From the NCBI GenBank assembly GCA_947498935.1, contig CANMMM010000005.1, positions 124,001 to 188,000 of the forward strand: DNA of 64,000 bases, given 5' to 3'. The notes under the pieces are model-generated. The model had not been told where the DNA came from and searched no databases. It saw only the letters and a program-made list of their open reading frames with translations. Shown here in pieces: positions 7,778-17,224 of the stretch (positions are counted from its first letter, which is position 1; each line of letters begins with the position of its first letter). The position numbers and the translations under genes were made by a program. The stretch comes from an uncultured Aquimarina sp. Its GTDB lineage: Bacteria > Bacteroidota > Bacteroidia > Flavobacteriales > Flavobacteriaceae.

Positions 7778-10333
7778 TTAAAACTTAATTTTTGCTCCAA
7801 GGCTAAAGGTTCTTCCTGCTCCAAACCATACCAAAGCATCTTGTGCTAAACCTCCTCTATCTTGTGCATCTGATATATATTCTGTATCGAATACATTATT
7901 CATTCTACCTGTAATGGTCGTCTCAAAATCTCCAATTGTAAAATTGTGTCGTAATGCCGCATCTACCAATCCGTAGCTTGGCATTTGCCATGGGTCTAAT
8001 GCATCAGCAGTATTACGATCACTAGGATCAAAATCTGCATAGATTCTATCGTAGTAATTATAATCTACTGTCAGTGTTGTTTCTGGCATCACTTCTAATC
8101 GCATTCCTAATGCAGAAGTAAACTGTGCCGCATCCGCTACGGGTATGTCTTCTATTAAAATATTTACCGTATCTACAACCTCTTGTTCTTCGTTTATGAT
8201 ATTTACATTCTCTATATCATCTGTCCATGTCCAATCTCCTACAGATACCATCCCTGTAAAGGTAAGAATATCGAATGGCTTATAACTAAAATCAAATTCC
8301 ACTCCTTGGTGCAGTGCATTTACGCCTAATATATTAGCAAAAGCCTGAGTACCGTCTGCTTGTTGGAATGTAAATACTTCTGTTCTATCATTCCATTCGG
8401 TTCTGTATACATTGATATTTGCCGCTAGTTTTTCAGTTCGCAATCCATATCCTATCTCTGCACTGAATATCTTTTGGTTTTCAGCCTCAGCATTTACCGC
8501 ATCATTATCAAATGTAGGCCAAACGGATCTAAAGAAAGGCGCTCTCTCGAAATATCCTACATTCACAAATACATTTTGGTATTCATCAAAGTTATAGTTT
8601 GCACCTCCTTTAGCACCAAATCCAATAAATGTCTCTCTATCCGTTTCTTGTGCTGGATCACTATCTAATTTATCAAAAAAGTCAATTCTTTTATACCCAG
8701 TATACGAAGCATTTACCGATACAAAAGCGGCTAAATTATCTTTGTCATATTCTAATTGTGTAAACAACCCTCCCCAGTTAACGATACCATCGTTATGGAA
8801 ATCAATCTTATCTCCTACTCTTGCAGCTTTATTAGGATTATTCACATCGTTATCATCTAAGAAATACTGTCCTCCTAATAGATCAGACACTTCCCGAAAA
8901 TGAATTCCTCTATAGCGTCTTACATCCACACCTCCTAATAAGGTAAGATGATCTGTAAGGCTGGTTTTTAAGGTAGATAACAAACCATACCAATTATGAT
9001 TATTTACAGATTTTCTGATAATTGCTGAAGATCCATTTGCTCCTCTGGCTCTGTTCTCTGCTACAATTCGGTCTAAATCAATAGGTCCAAACGCTCCAAT
9101 TCTGTAATCCTCACCAGGGATATTATTGGTTAGCTTATCTCGCTCATCACCACCTGTTCCAGAACCACCTCCAGATCCATTAGAGTAATAGATCGCCGTA
9201 GATAAGTCAGTTCTATCAGAAATATCCCAGTAATGATTTAAAGAGATCTGTGGCTTGTGAAACTCATTATTTTCTATATGCGTTACTTGTCCTTGTTTGA
9301 ATCCCCAATCTGGATTGTACTTTCTTCCGCGTTCACTTTGTCTATAATCTTCGATACGACTACGTGACTGACGCTGCCCGTGTGTTTGCTTAGCTCCAAA
9401 AGCAGATAATGCTAATGTATGTCGCTCATTGATCTCTTTAGAAATATTTACAAAATAAGATACTGCGTCGAATTCTGTTCCATCTACATATCCTTCTCCA
9501 AATGTTTTAGCCCCAGATATGGATACTGCGTATCCATTGTCCATTAATCCTGTAGATAATGAGAATCCGTATTTCTGATACCCATCATTACCAGTAGACA
9601 TCGAAACATTTCCTCCTTTTTCTACATCGGTAGTTCTGGTCACGATATTGATAGTTCCACCAATAGAAGGCACTGCTACTTTAGAAGCTCCGAGTCCTCT
9701 TTGTACCTGCATCGAAGAAGTTACATCCGACAGACCTGCCCAGTTACTCCAGAATACACGTCCGGTTTCCATATCATTAATGGGTACTCCATTAATCATT
9801 ACAGCCACATTCTCTGAGTTAAACCCTCTAAGATTGATACGTCCATCACCAAAACCACCTCCAGATTTGGTAGCATATACCCCTGGTGTAGATTTTAATA
9901 CTTCTGGAAATTCTTGTGTTCCTAATTTTAATGCGATTTCTTCTGCCTTCAATGTAGATACGGCAACAGGTGTTTTACGATCTACCGCTACAGACGCTAC
10001 AATCATTACCTCATCTAACCCAAAAGAGTCAGACTCTAATACAATTGTTCCTACAGATTTTGATCCTGCAAACTGCACTTCTTTTGCAGCAAAACCAATA
10101 TAAGAAACTACGAGTGTTCCTGATTGCTCTTTAGATTCTACAGAAAATCTACCATTAAAGTCGGTTAATGTACCATTGGAAGTTCCTTTTACCAATATAT
10201 TAGCTCCTGGCAAAAGAGATCCTTGGTTATCTGTAACAATACCTGTCACCACAGTTCCTGCTACATCTTGACCAAAGACAGTAAATGTAGCCATGCAGAA
10301 TAGCACAGCCACGAGAGATGTAATCTTTTTCAT
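7778..10333 (-). CDS. TonB-dependent outer-membrane receptor
   Basis: 851 residues. A signal peptide (about 1-21) is followed by a carboxypeptidase-regulatory-like beta domain (VVTGIVTDNQGSLLPGANILVKGT, about 27-105). Next come a plug domain (SVAVDRKTPVAVSTL to about 230, with NLRGFNSENVAVMINGVPIND) and a long beta barrel ending in an aromatic residue (SLGAKIKF). This is the Bacteroidota TonB receptor plan for importing large or scarce solutes. It is shorter than SusC proteins (about 1000) and its neighbour is not SusD-like, so polysaccharide uptake is less likely. A large inverted repeat at 10381-10448 lies just upstream. Substrate unknown. Confidence 0.93.
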   Translation of the reverse strand: MKKITSLVAVLFCMATFTVFGQDVAGTVVTGIVTDNQGSLLPGANILVKGTSNGTLTDFNGRFSVESKEQSGTLVVSYIGFAAKEVQFAGSKSVGTIVLESDSFGLDEVMIVASVAVDRKTPVAVSTLKAEEIALKLGTQEFPEVLKSTPGVYATKSGGGFGDGRINLRGFNSENVAVMINGVPINDMETGRVFWSNWAGLSDVTSSMQVQRGLGASKVAVPSIGGTINIVTRTTDVEKGGNVSMSTGNDGYQKYGFSLSTGLMDNGYAVSISGAKTFGEGYVDGTEFDAVSYFVNISKEINERHTLALSAFGAKQTHGQRQSRSRIEDYRQSERGRKYNPDWGFKQGQVTHIENNEFHKPQISLNHYWDISDRTDLSTAIYYSNGSGGGSGTGGDERDKLTNNIPGEDYRIGAFGPIDLDRIVAENRARGANGSSAIIRKSVNNHNWYGLLSTLKTSLTDHLTLLGGVDVRRYRGIHFREVSDLLGGQYFLDDNDVNNPNKAARVGDKIDFHNDGIVNWGGLFTQLEYDKDNLAAFVSVNASYTGYKRIDFFDKLDSDPAQETDRETFIGFGAKGGANYNFDEYQNVFVNVGYFERAPFFRSVWPTFDNDAVNAEAENQKIFSAEIGYGLRTEKLAANINVYRTEWNDRTEVFTFQQADGTQAFANILGVNALHQGVEFDFSYKPFDILTFTGMVSVGDWTWTDDIENVNIINEEQEVVDTVNILIEDIPVADAAQFTSALGMRLEVMPETTLTVDYNYYDRIYADFDPSDRNTADALDPWQMPSYGLVDAALRHNFTIGDFETTITGRMNNVFDTEYISDAQDRGGLAQDALVWFGAGRTFSLGAKIKF

Positions 10334-10380
10334 TATTATGAATTGAGTTAATATTGGCGCAAAAAAACAATTTTTTGTAA

Positions 10381-10448
10381 ACGTGTGCTTTACCTTAACG
10401 TTAAAATTTTTTTCATAATTCTTTTAACGTTTTTAAGATAAAGCACAC
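10381..10448. repeat. Long inverted repeat upstream of the TonB receptor gene
   Basis: The left arm at 10381-10406 (acgtgtgctttaccttaacg, then ttaaaa) pairs with the right arm at 10422-10448 (ttttaacgttttt, then aagataaagcacact). The arms match over about 24 bp except for a two-base insertion and one mismatch. The spacer is 15 bp. It lies 48 bp upstream of the receptor ATG and 48 bp beyond the pgi stop. It lacks an immediate T run on the minus strand, so it is not a standard terminator; an operator or mRNA structure is possible. Confidence 0.6.
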
Positions 10449-10496
10449 TTTTAACCTATTGCTTCTCAATTCACTAAAGAAAAAAGCGATTTAGCT

Positions 10497-12134
10497 TTAT
10501 TTTATGTATTTTTCTAAGAGTTTTTTTGTAGATGCATCATGTGCTACAATTTTTGATGCATTGATCTCTCCTAGGATATTAGTAGCCAATTGTTTTCCTA
10601 GCTCTACACCCCACTGATCATAACTAAAGATATTCCAGATAATTCCTTGCACAAAAATACGTTGCTCATACATAGACACCAACGCTCCTAAACTCTTTGG
10701 CGTTAATTGCTCTATCAATAAGGTAGTTGTAGGCTTATTTCCGTCAAAGATTTTAAACGGCAGTAATTGCTTTAATTTATCTTCTGATAATTGCTTAGCC
10801 TCTAATTCTGCTTGTACTTCAGCTTCAGTTTTACCATTCATCAAGGCTTCTGTCTGTGCAAAGAAATTAGCCATCAACTTATCATGATGATCCTTATCTG
10901 CATACAATGATTTCTTAAACCCAATAAACTCTGCTGGAATCAACTTCGTTCCTTGGTGTATCAATTGAAAAAATGCGTGCTGTGAATTGGTGCCTGGTTC
11001 TCCCCAAATGATCGTTCCTGTTTGGTAGGCTATCTTTTCGCCATTTCTATCTACACTTTTTCCATTACTCTCCATGATTCCTTGCTGCAAATACGCTGGT
11101 AATCGGTGTAGGTACTGTGCATAAGGAATAATCGCCTCACTCTCTGCTCCAAAGAAATTATTGTACCAAATACTTAGCATTCCCAAAATCACAGGTATAT
11201 TATCTTCGAAATCGGCAGTACTAAAATGTGCATCCATTTCATGCGCTCCTTCTAGTAAGCTTTCGAAATTCTCATATCCTATAGATAGTGCTACTGATAA
11301 TCCTACGGCACTCCATAAAGAGAAACGTCCTCCTACCCAATCCCATAATGGGAATATATTAGCTTCATCAATTCCAAATTTAGTTACGTTCGGGATATTA
11401 CTAGACACTGCTACAAAATGAGTACCCACTGCATCTTTCGAAGCTTGTTTTACGAACCAACTTCTAGCTGTAGTCGCATTAGACAGTGTTTCTTGAGTAG
11501 AAAAGGTTTTAGAAACCACTACAAACAAGGTCGTTTCTGGATCTAATCCTTTTAAGCTTTGATGTACATGATCTCCATCCACATTAGAAATAAAATGTAC
11601 ATTCAGATGGTTTTTATAGTATTCTAGGGATTCCGTAATCATTACAGGCCCTAGATCCGAACCTCCGATACCGATATTTACAATATCCGTAAATGGCTTA
11701 CCCGTATATCCTTTTAGTGATCCACTGATTACTTGCTCACAAAAACCTTTTATTTTATTTTTTACTGCTGCTACCTCTGGCACCACATTTGTCCCATCTA
11801 CAGTAATCACAGCATCCGACGGTGCTCTTAGCGCACTGTGCAACACTGCTCTTTCTTCTGTTTGATTGATAATCGCTCCACCGAAATAGGCTTTAATAGC
11901 CTCGTCTAGCTTTACTTCTGTAGCTAAATCAATCAATAATTTTTTGGTCGTCGCATCAATTCTATTCTTTGAATAATCTACATAAAAATCATTCCATGCT
12001 ATAGAAAATGTCTCGGCACGATCAGGAGCTGCAGCAAACAATTCCTTGAGATGCGTATCTTTTATTTGCTCATAATGGTTTTGCAGCGCTTTCCATGCCG
12101 CAGTAGTGGTAGGGTTTATAGTTGGTAGTGCCAT
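10497..12134 (-). CDS. pgi: Glucose-6-phosphate isomerase
   Basis: Interconverts glucose 6-phosphate and fructose 6-phosphate in cytosolic glycolysis/gluconeogenesis. 545 residues. Seen: [14 protein letters not shown] (phosphate binding), the PGI signature [35 protein letters not shown] (catalytic His region) and, near the C-terminus, [15 protein letters not shown] (catalytic Lys). It is the last gene of a compact minus-strand set: M23 peptidase stops 4 nt before its start. Confidence 0.98.
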   Translation of the reverse strand: MALPTINPTTTAAWKALQNHYEQIKDTHLKELFAAAPDRAETFSIAWNDFYVDYSKNRIDATTKKLLIDLATEVKLDEAIKAYFGGAIINQTEERAVLHSALRAPSDAVITVDGTNVVPEVAAVKNKIKGFCEQVISGSLKGYTGKPFTDIVNIGIGGSDLGPVMITESLEYYKNHLNVHFISNVDGDHVHQSLKGLDPETTLFVVVSKTFSTQETLSNATTARSWFVKQASKDAVGTHFVAVSSNIPNVTKFGIDEANIFPLWDWVGGRFSLWSAVGLSVALSIGYENFESLLEGAHEMDAHFSTADFEDNIPVILGMLSIWYNNFFGAESEAIIPYAQYLHRLPAYLQQGIMESNGKSVDRNGEKIAYQTGTIIWGEPGTNSQHAFFQLIHQGTKLIPAEFIGFKKSLYADKDHHDKLMANFFAQTEALMNGKTEAEVQAELEAKQLSEDKLKQLLPFKIFDGNKPTTTLLIEQLTPKSLGALVSMYEQRIFVQGIIWNIFSYDQWGVELGKQLATNILGEINASKIVAHDASTKKLLEKYIK

Positions 12135-12138
12135 CGCG

Positions 12139-13392
12139 TTATAATATTTTTTGTTGTGGTTTAAATTTAATACTATCTAAGGTTTTTTTCAAGGGTTCGA
12201 TATGCTTGTAAAAAGCAGGTCGTAAACTATCTTCTAGGGGTTTTGAAGAGGGTAAATCTTGTCGGAATGGATCTACTTCTTTTCCATTTTTCCAAAAACG
12301 GTAGCATACATGTGGCCCACTGGTATTTCCTGTCATACCGATATACCCTATCACATCTCCTTGTTTTACATATTGCCCCACCTTTACGGCTCGCTTGCTC
12401 ATATGCAAATATTGTGTAGAGTAGGTAGCATTATGCCTCACCTTTACATATTTTCCATTTCCGCCTTTTCGTTCTGATTTGGTCACGATTCCATCGGCAG
12501 TAGTCATAATCGGCGTTCCGATAGGTGCTGCAAAGTCAGTTCCTCTGTGCGGTCGTATCTTATTTCCGTACAATTTGATCCTTCTTTTTAGATTGTATCT
12601 AGACGAAATACGACTAAACTGTACAGGCGCTCGTAGAAAGGCTCTTCTAAGGTTATTCGCCTCATCATCAAAATAATCACTGGTATGATGAATCGTATCA
12701 TCTTCGAATCGGAATGCATATAAGGGCTTTCCTCTATGCTCGAAATAGGATGCTTTTATAGCACCAATTCCAGCAGGAATGGTATCGTCTATAAATTTTT
12801 CGGTATAGATTACTTTAAACTGATCTCCTGCTTGCAATCGGGTAAAATCTATAGTCCAAGCATAGACATCTGCCATTTTATACGCTACCAAAAAACTAAG
12901 GTCTAAATCATCAAACGTTTGTGACAAGTTACTTTCTATAGTACCGTGCGCTACTCGTTCTACGAGTGTCACGGGTTTTGCACTTTTACGGGTAGTAATA
13001 CTATCTCTAAAATCGACTACAGTATAATCTATAGAGTTATTCTGATACACAAATACCTGTGCTTTTTCTGTAGTATCTTTTGCTTTGAGAAGTGTGTAGG
13101 GTTTTCCTGCTACAATCTTTGCTACATTAAACGAATCTTTAATTTTTGTAGAAATTTCAAATACTTTAGCTTTGGCAATACCGTGATTATCTAGAATAGC
13201 TCCAAAACTATCCCCAGGCCGTACTGTATCTCGTACTACGGTGTATTCATTAAGATTGTATCCAAATTCCTGCACAATAGTAGGAGTGACTACAGGTGGA
13301 GCCACAGGTGCTGGATTTGTTATTTCTTTTTTTTGCTTCTGACATGAAATCAATACTACTGCCCCCAGTAGTATATAACATATATTCTTCAA
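12139..13392 (-). CDS. M23 family metallopeptidase, lipoprotein
   Basis: 417 residues. The lipobox VVLISC puts the lipid-bearing Cys at 17, followed by a Pro/Thr-rich linker. A central region with beta-rich, LysM/OapA-like character precedes the LytM domain at about 255-375. The zinc motif HRGTD is at 282-286 (His282, Asp286). The later HxH motif appears as HVC at 361-363, so the residue normally acting as the third zinc ligand is Cys. The enzyme presumably cleaves peptidoglycan cross-link peptides in the periplasm, or acts as an amidase activator. It is co-transcribed with the tryptophan 2,3-dioxygenase gene upstream (gap 6 nt) and pgi downstream (gap 4 nt). Confidence 0.9.
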   Translation of the reverse strand: MKNICYILLGAVVLISCQKQKKEITNPAPVAPPVVTPTIVQEFGYNLNEYTVVRDTVRPGDSFGAILDNHGIAKAKVFEISTKIKDSFNVAKIVAGKPYTLLKAKDTTEKAQVFVYQNNSIDYTVVDFRDSITTRKSAKPVTLVERVAHGTIESNLSQTFDDLDLSFLVAYKMADVYAWTIDFTRLQAGDQFKVIYTEKFIDDTIPAGIGAIKASYFEHRGKPLYAFRFEDDTIHHTSDYFDDEANNLRRAFLRAPVQFSRISSRYNLKRRIKLYGNKIRPHRGTDFAAPIGTPIMTTADGIVTKSERKGGNGKYVKVRHNATYSTQYLHMSKRAVKVGQYVKQGDVIGYIGMTGNTSGPHVCYRFWKNGKEVDPFRQDLPSSKPLEDSLRPAFYKHIEPLKKTLDSIKFKPQQKIL

Positions 13393-13398
13393 CTGACT

Positions 13399-14364
13399 TT
13401 ATTTTGTGGTATTAAATTGATGGGTCACCCATTGTTGTCCCCAATTTTCTTTTTCTTCTGCGCTCCAAAGATTAGGAAAAAATTGTATTCTCTGAAAACT
13501 TGGTGGCAAAAAATTCTTCCAGTTCGTACCACCTGTTGCTTGGACTTGCCCTTTGTCTTTATTGAGGTATCGATAGGCAGCACCCATATGCATCAACAAC
13601 CAGTTAATATTTACATTGGCATCAAAAGTACGTAAAGCTTTGATAAGGTGCACATTATTTTGCTCTTTTTCTGGTAATTCCAAGTATTTATGATAGATCG
13701 TACTCTGCTTTACCTGATGTGCAATTCGCATCATTCGAGGGGTGTATCGATACTCAAACTGCTTTAGTGTTAATGTTTTTTCGCCTGTTTTAAGATCCGT
13801 AGCTCCGAATTTCCAATACAGATGTTCATACACCTCTTCTAGTGGCGAGGCTTCTGTAAATGTGGTTCGTGCTGCATCATTGACCAAATGCATCAAAGGA
13901 GTCGCATAAATCTCGATCATCCTAAACTGCACAGACTGAAATCCACTTGCTGGTAAGAGTGACATTCTATACTTTAAGAACTGTTCTTTATCCATCCCTT
14001 TGATCATCACCTCAAAAGAATCGATCAGCACCTTAAAATAACGGTTCACGCGTTCTATGCGTGTCGTAAAAAACTCAGCGGTCTGTAGTTTATCATCTAT
14101 AATTTGCTTTAGCTCATGGATGATCAATTTAAAATACAATTCTGTAATTTGATGATAGGTGATAAATATTTTTTCATCCGGAAAACGCGTACGCGTAATC
14201 TGCAAACTGAGCAGCGTATCTAAATGAATGTAGTCCCAGTAGGTGAGATACCGATCATGGAGTAACCCATCTAGGTAAGAACCTAAATCCTGTCCTGAAT
14301 TTTTAAATTTTTTTTCTAGCTGCCGTATTTTTTCAGCAATTTCTGGCTTTATGGGAGTATCCAT
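13399..14364 (-). CDS. kynA: Tryptophan 2,3-dioxygenase
   Basis: Haem enzyme that opens the indole ring of L-tryptophan to N-formylkynurenine, first step of the kynurenine pathway. 321 residues. Seen: FITYHQITELYFKLIIHEL (active-site His and Phe/Arg helix of the TDO family), a middle segment FLKYRMSLLPASGFQSVQFR (substrate-carboxylate Arg region), and the C-terminal HMGAAYRYL ... ATGGTNW with the likely haem-ligand His and the TGGT substrate loop. The C-terminal part is diverged from proteobacterial TDO. The gene lies 1 nt after the DUF3108 gene and 6 nt before the M23 gene. Other aromatic catabolism genes (hppD, hmgA) follow within 4 kb, but later kynurenine-pathway genes are not in the window. 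Confidence 0.93.
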   Translation of the reverse strand: MDTPIKPEIAEKIRQLEKKFKNSGQDLGSYLDGLLHDRYLTYWDYIHLDTLLSLQITRTRFPDEKIFITYHQITELYFKLIIHELKQIIDDKLQTAEFFTTRIERVNRYFKVLIDSFEVMIKGMDKEQFLKYRMSLLPASGFQSVQFRMIEIYATPLMHLVNDAARTTFTEASPLEEVYEHLYWKFGATDLKTGEKTLTLKQFEYRYTPRMMRIAHQVKQSTIYHKYLELPEKEQNNVHLIKALRTFDANVNINWLLMHMGAAYRYLNKDKGQVQATGGTNWKNFLPPSFQRIQFFPNLWSAEEKENWGQQWVTHQFNTTK

Positions 14365-14365
14365 A

Positions 14366-15139
14366 TTAATCTACAACTATTTTAAAAGGGTGTTTTAACC
14401 CTTTGAAGCCTTCTAGGTCTGCTTTGATAGATCCTACTAGAATATCTGCTTTGATTCTTACAGGCATTCTATTTTCGTCATCACTTACCCAAACCGTTAG
14501 ACTTTCTTCTTCTTTAAATACTCTATCTGCTTGTACAATCGGACGAAATTTTAGACAACGTATTTTTCCAAACTTTGTCTTAATGATTTCTCTTCCTAGA
14601 AAACGTAATTTAAACAAGTAGTTTTCGTTATCAAAAAACATATTCACTAATTGCTCATTACCTTTCTGTAGCGAAGATACATCAATATTATTTCTTAAGT
14701 AATAAAAAGACGACATCATGTCCTGAACCCCCTGTTTTACAGAGAAGCTTTCTTTCTTGTTATACTTTTTATTAAACACATGTGCTTTCTTCGTTTCATG
14801 ATCAAAATTGATCTCAATATCCTTTATATGTCCTCCTTCATTGATCTTGCGAATAAAACGATAGGGTATCACCTCTTTTCGATCGATGTACGTTTCATAA
14901 TAATCTTCTACCTTAAAAAATACGCTCAATATTCCAGATGATTTTCCTTCTCCTACAATATGGTATACAGGCCGTTCATTAAGGGTTTCACTTTTTACTT
15001 CTAGCGTCGCATAACTAGCTGTAAATACGCCATAATGAATTCTGAATTTAAACCACTCTCCCGCTTGGAAAGAGCTGTGTTTATCCTGTGCCATAGCTAC
15101 TGCTGTGAGGAGTAGCAGTACAATTGTTATTTTTTTCAT
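14366..15139 (-). CDS. DUF3108 domain-containing exported protein
   Basis: 257 residues from the ATG at 15139. The frame is open to 15160, but the extra MNCKKSK precedes a normal signal peptide MKKITIVLLLLTAVAMAQ, so 15139 is preferred. The mature part is beta-rich with the DUF3108 pattern: GEWFKFRIHYGVFTASYATLEV at the start, YETYIDRKEVIPYRF in the middle and a DDENRMPVRIKA segment near the end. The family resembles lipid- or maltose-type periplasmic binding barrels; no function is established. It appears to be the first gene of the DUF3108, kynA, M23, pgi set, with 1-nt spacing to kynA. Confidence 0.85.
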   Translation of the reverse strand: MKKITIVLLLLTAVAMAQDKHSSFQAGEWFKFRIHYGVFTASYATLEVKSETLNERPVYHIVGEGKSSGILSVFFKVEDYYETYIDRKEVIPYRFIRKINEGGHIKDIEINFDHETKKAHVFNKKYNKKESFSVKQGVQDMMSSFYYLRNNIDVSSLQKGNEQLVNMFFDNENYLFKLRFLGREIIKTKFGKIRCLKFRPIVQADRVFKEEESLTVWVSDDENRMPVRIKADILVGSIKADLEGFKGLKHPFKIVVD

Positions 15140-15345
15140 CTTACTTTTTTTGCAGTTCAATTTAATAGGGGACGTTTTATTCTAATATACATTTGTATAG
15201 CGTAGGTGATTTGCGTGCTACCATGTAATAGAAGTACCTATTTTAACTTGTTATATACAGATCTATTACAATAGCCATTCCAAAAGTACTATATAATATA
15301 AACACAAAAAAATGGATCGTATTACGAAATGATAAAATTGTAAAC

Positions 15346-15452
15346 TAAAAAAGAGAGCCACCACAGCTCTCTTTTACTTTTATTAACCAACTAAAAACTT
15401 AAATTATGAGAATAATTATTGTTTTCGGTACAGGTGGTAACCACTCCACTTG
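15346..15452 (-). ncRNA. Candidate small RNA 1 (unassigned)
   Basis: On the minus strand a TACTTTTG -7 box (15459-15466) with a TTTG 22 bp upstream (15489-15492) is followed by about 105 nt ending in the hairpin aaagagagc ... gctctcttt with a T run at 15346-15378. The region between box and hairpin aligns with the site at 35150-35282 (shared attatga, ttttcggt and ggt blocks with nearly equal spacing). Reading frames are not conserved between the two, which favours RNA over peptide. No known RNA family could be assigned by eye. It could also be the distal terminator of hppD. Confidence 0.4.
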
Positions 15453-15662
15453 CAATAACAAAAGTACATCTTTTTTTTAAATATTTATCAAACGAAAACG
15501 TTTTTTTAAGTTCATTTTTAACAAAGTTTTCAATTTATAACTTGATTTTTTACATAATTCTAATATTTTAACCAATTCCTTATTGAGATGATTGTTATTT
15601 CTGATAAAGCTTTTTGGACTTAAAAAAAGTGCTTTTCTATCTATAAAAGAGCATACTAGCTA

Positions 15663-15762
15663 GGGCGTTACCCCCTTCTTAGGTCGGGGGTCGGGCTATC
15701 CATTCCAATTCCTCGCACCTCCTACCGTCGGGCTGTGGGATTTCCATTGCTATCCCTAACGC
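15663..15762 (-). repeat. Family A dispersed repeat, copy A2 (core type I)
   Basis: Reverse-oriented copy of about 100 bp: starts GGGCGTTACC and ends CTATCCCTAACGC on the plus strand. It carries an extra small hairpin (accccc ... gggggt type) at the GGGCG end, as in A3. It lies 14 bp after the hppD stop codon. Confidence 0.85.
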
Positions 15763-15776
15763 AAAATTCCCTTATA

Positions 15777-16916
15777 CTAGAGCGTACCTCTTTCTGCTTG
15801 GGCACGTTCGATGGCTTCAAACAGTGCTTTAAAATTTCCTTTGCCAAAGGATTGCGCCCCTTTTCTCTGAATGATTTCAAAAAACATCGTGGGACGATCC
15901 AATACAGGCTGAGTAAAAATCTGTAATAAATACCCCTCTTCATCCTTATCTACTAAAATCCCTAACTCTTGGAGCGCTGTAATCGACTCGTCTATGGTTC
16001 CTACTCTATCCAATACTGTTTTATAATAAGATGCTGGTATTTTTAAAAATGCTACACCTCTTTCCTGTAATGCGCGTACGGTAGCAATGATGTCATGAGT
16101 TGCCAATGCTATATGTTGTACTCCCGCTCCGTTATAGAATTCGATATATTCTTCGATCTGTGATTTTTTACGGCCCTCTGCAGGCTCATTGATCGGAAAT
16201 TTAATCCGTCCATTGCCATTACTCATCACTTTACTCATCAAGGCAGTATATTCTGTAGAAATGTCTTGATCATCAAATGATACTAATTGTGCAAATCCCA
16301 TGACATTCGCATAGAAGTCACACCATTTATGCATCTCATTCCACCCTACATTACCTACCATATGATCGATATGCAATAATCCTGTGGATGCTGCATGATA
16401 TGGTTTATCCCACGCGACATAGCCTGGCAGAAACACCCCATCATATGCTGTACGTTCTACGAATATATGCACTGTTTCTCCATAGGTATGGATGCCTGAT
16501 AGAATCACTGCTCCGTGTTCGTCTTCTCGCTTGGTAGGAGACAAATAGGATACTGCTCCTCTACGAATGGTTTCTTCATAACTTTTGGTCGCATCTTCTA
16601 CCCATAATGCGATGGCTTTTACACCATCTCCATGTGCATTGATGTGTGCATTAATCGCACCATCTGGCTGCAATGGTGCCGTGAGTACTAATCGAATTTT
16701 GCCTTGTTCTAAGACATACGAAACACGGTCTTTTAGCCCTGTTTCTAAACCCGCATAGGCAATCGGCCGAAATCCCCAAGCGGTCTGATAATAATAGGCG
16801 GCTTGCTTGGCATTACCTACATATAACTCTACGTGATCTGTACCTAATAATGGCAAAAAATCTGCTGCCTCTGGTACTATTTTGTCTATTTTTTGTGATT
16901 TTTTATGTGCATGCAT
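15777..16916 (-). CDS. hppD: 4-hydroxyphenylpyruvate dioxygenase
   Basis: Non-haem Fe(II) enzyme turning 4-hydroxyphenylpyruvate into homogentisate in tyrosine breakdown. 379 residues from the ATG at 16916. Two vicinal-oxygen-chelate halves are seen. The iron ligands are His in LLHIDHMVGNV and VQHIALATHDI, and Glu in TMFFEIIQRKG. The C-terminal gate helix FGKGNFKALFEAIERAQAERG is intact. The frame is open to 16967, but the extra residues are not family-like; MHAHKKSQK is the better start. Its partner hmgA lies upstream on the same strand, separated by about 310 bp. Repeat A2 follows the stop. Confidence 0.97.
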   Translation of the reverse strand: MHAHKKSQKIDKIVPEAADFLPLLGTDHVELYVGNAKQAAYYYQTAWGFRPIAYAGLETGLKDRVSYVLEQGKIRLVLTAPLQPDGAINAHINAHGDGVKAIALWVEDATKSYEETIRRGAVSYLSPTKREDEHGAVILSGIHTYGETVHIFVERTAYDGVFLPGYVAWDKPYHAASTGLLHIDHMVGNVGWNEMHKWCDFYANVMGFAQLVSFDDQDISTEYTALMSKVMSNGNGRIKFPINEPAEGRKKSQIEEYIEFYNGAGVQHIALATHDIIATVRALQERGVAFLKIPASYYKTVLDRVGTIDESITALQELGILVDKDEEGYLLQIFTQPVLDRPTMFFEIIQRKGAQSFGKGNFKALFEAIERAQAERGTL

Positions 16917-17224
16917 GTGTTTACTAATTACTGATGAAACAAAAAATTGAATTGCACTACTACACATAGATACCCTGTACGCACCTATGCCGTAGTAATC
17001 CTATAACTGTAGTTGACTCCCAGATATAAACAATGCTTTAGTCCCGCTTTATACGTATAGATCTCTAGGCCTGGGCATGAAGTGTTTTTACACAAAGCAG
17101 GTGTATCGCATTCCTATACTTAATATAGAATACACGTATCTGGGCTATAAGTTCGTCACCACATGGCTCTTTGATGTACAGTAATCGTAGTTCTATTCAT
17201 AGACACAGGTATAAGAGGTGTTAT
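16917..17224. other. Intergenic region between hppD and hmgA, no feature recognised
   Basis: About 308 bp. I see no convincing ORF, repeat copy, hairpin with T run or TAnnTTTG box that would place a promoter for hppD. Whether hppD is read through from hmgA cannot be decided from the sequence. Confidence 0.5.

Noticed and set aside
15406-15480. Short plus-strand ORF of 24 codons after the hairpin at 15.35 kb (and a similar one at 35234-35290)
   Set aside because: The two sites align as nucleic acid but the reading frames are shifted by two bases relative to each other, so a conserved peptide is not supported. They are treated as RNA candidates on the other strand.
15722-15943. ORFs running through family A repeats (also 32976-33209)
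   Set aside because: They arise from the repeat sequence itself and continue antisense to real genes.
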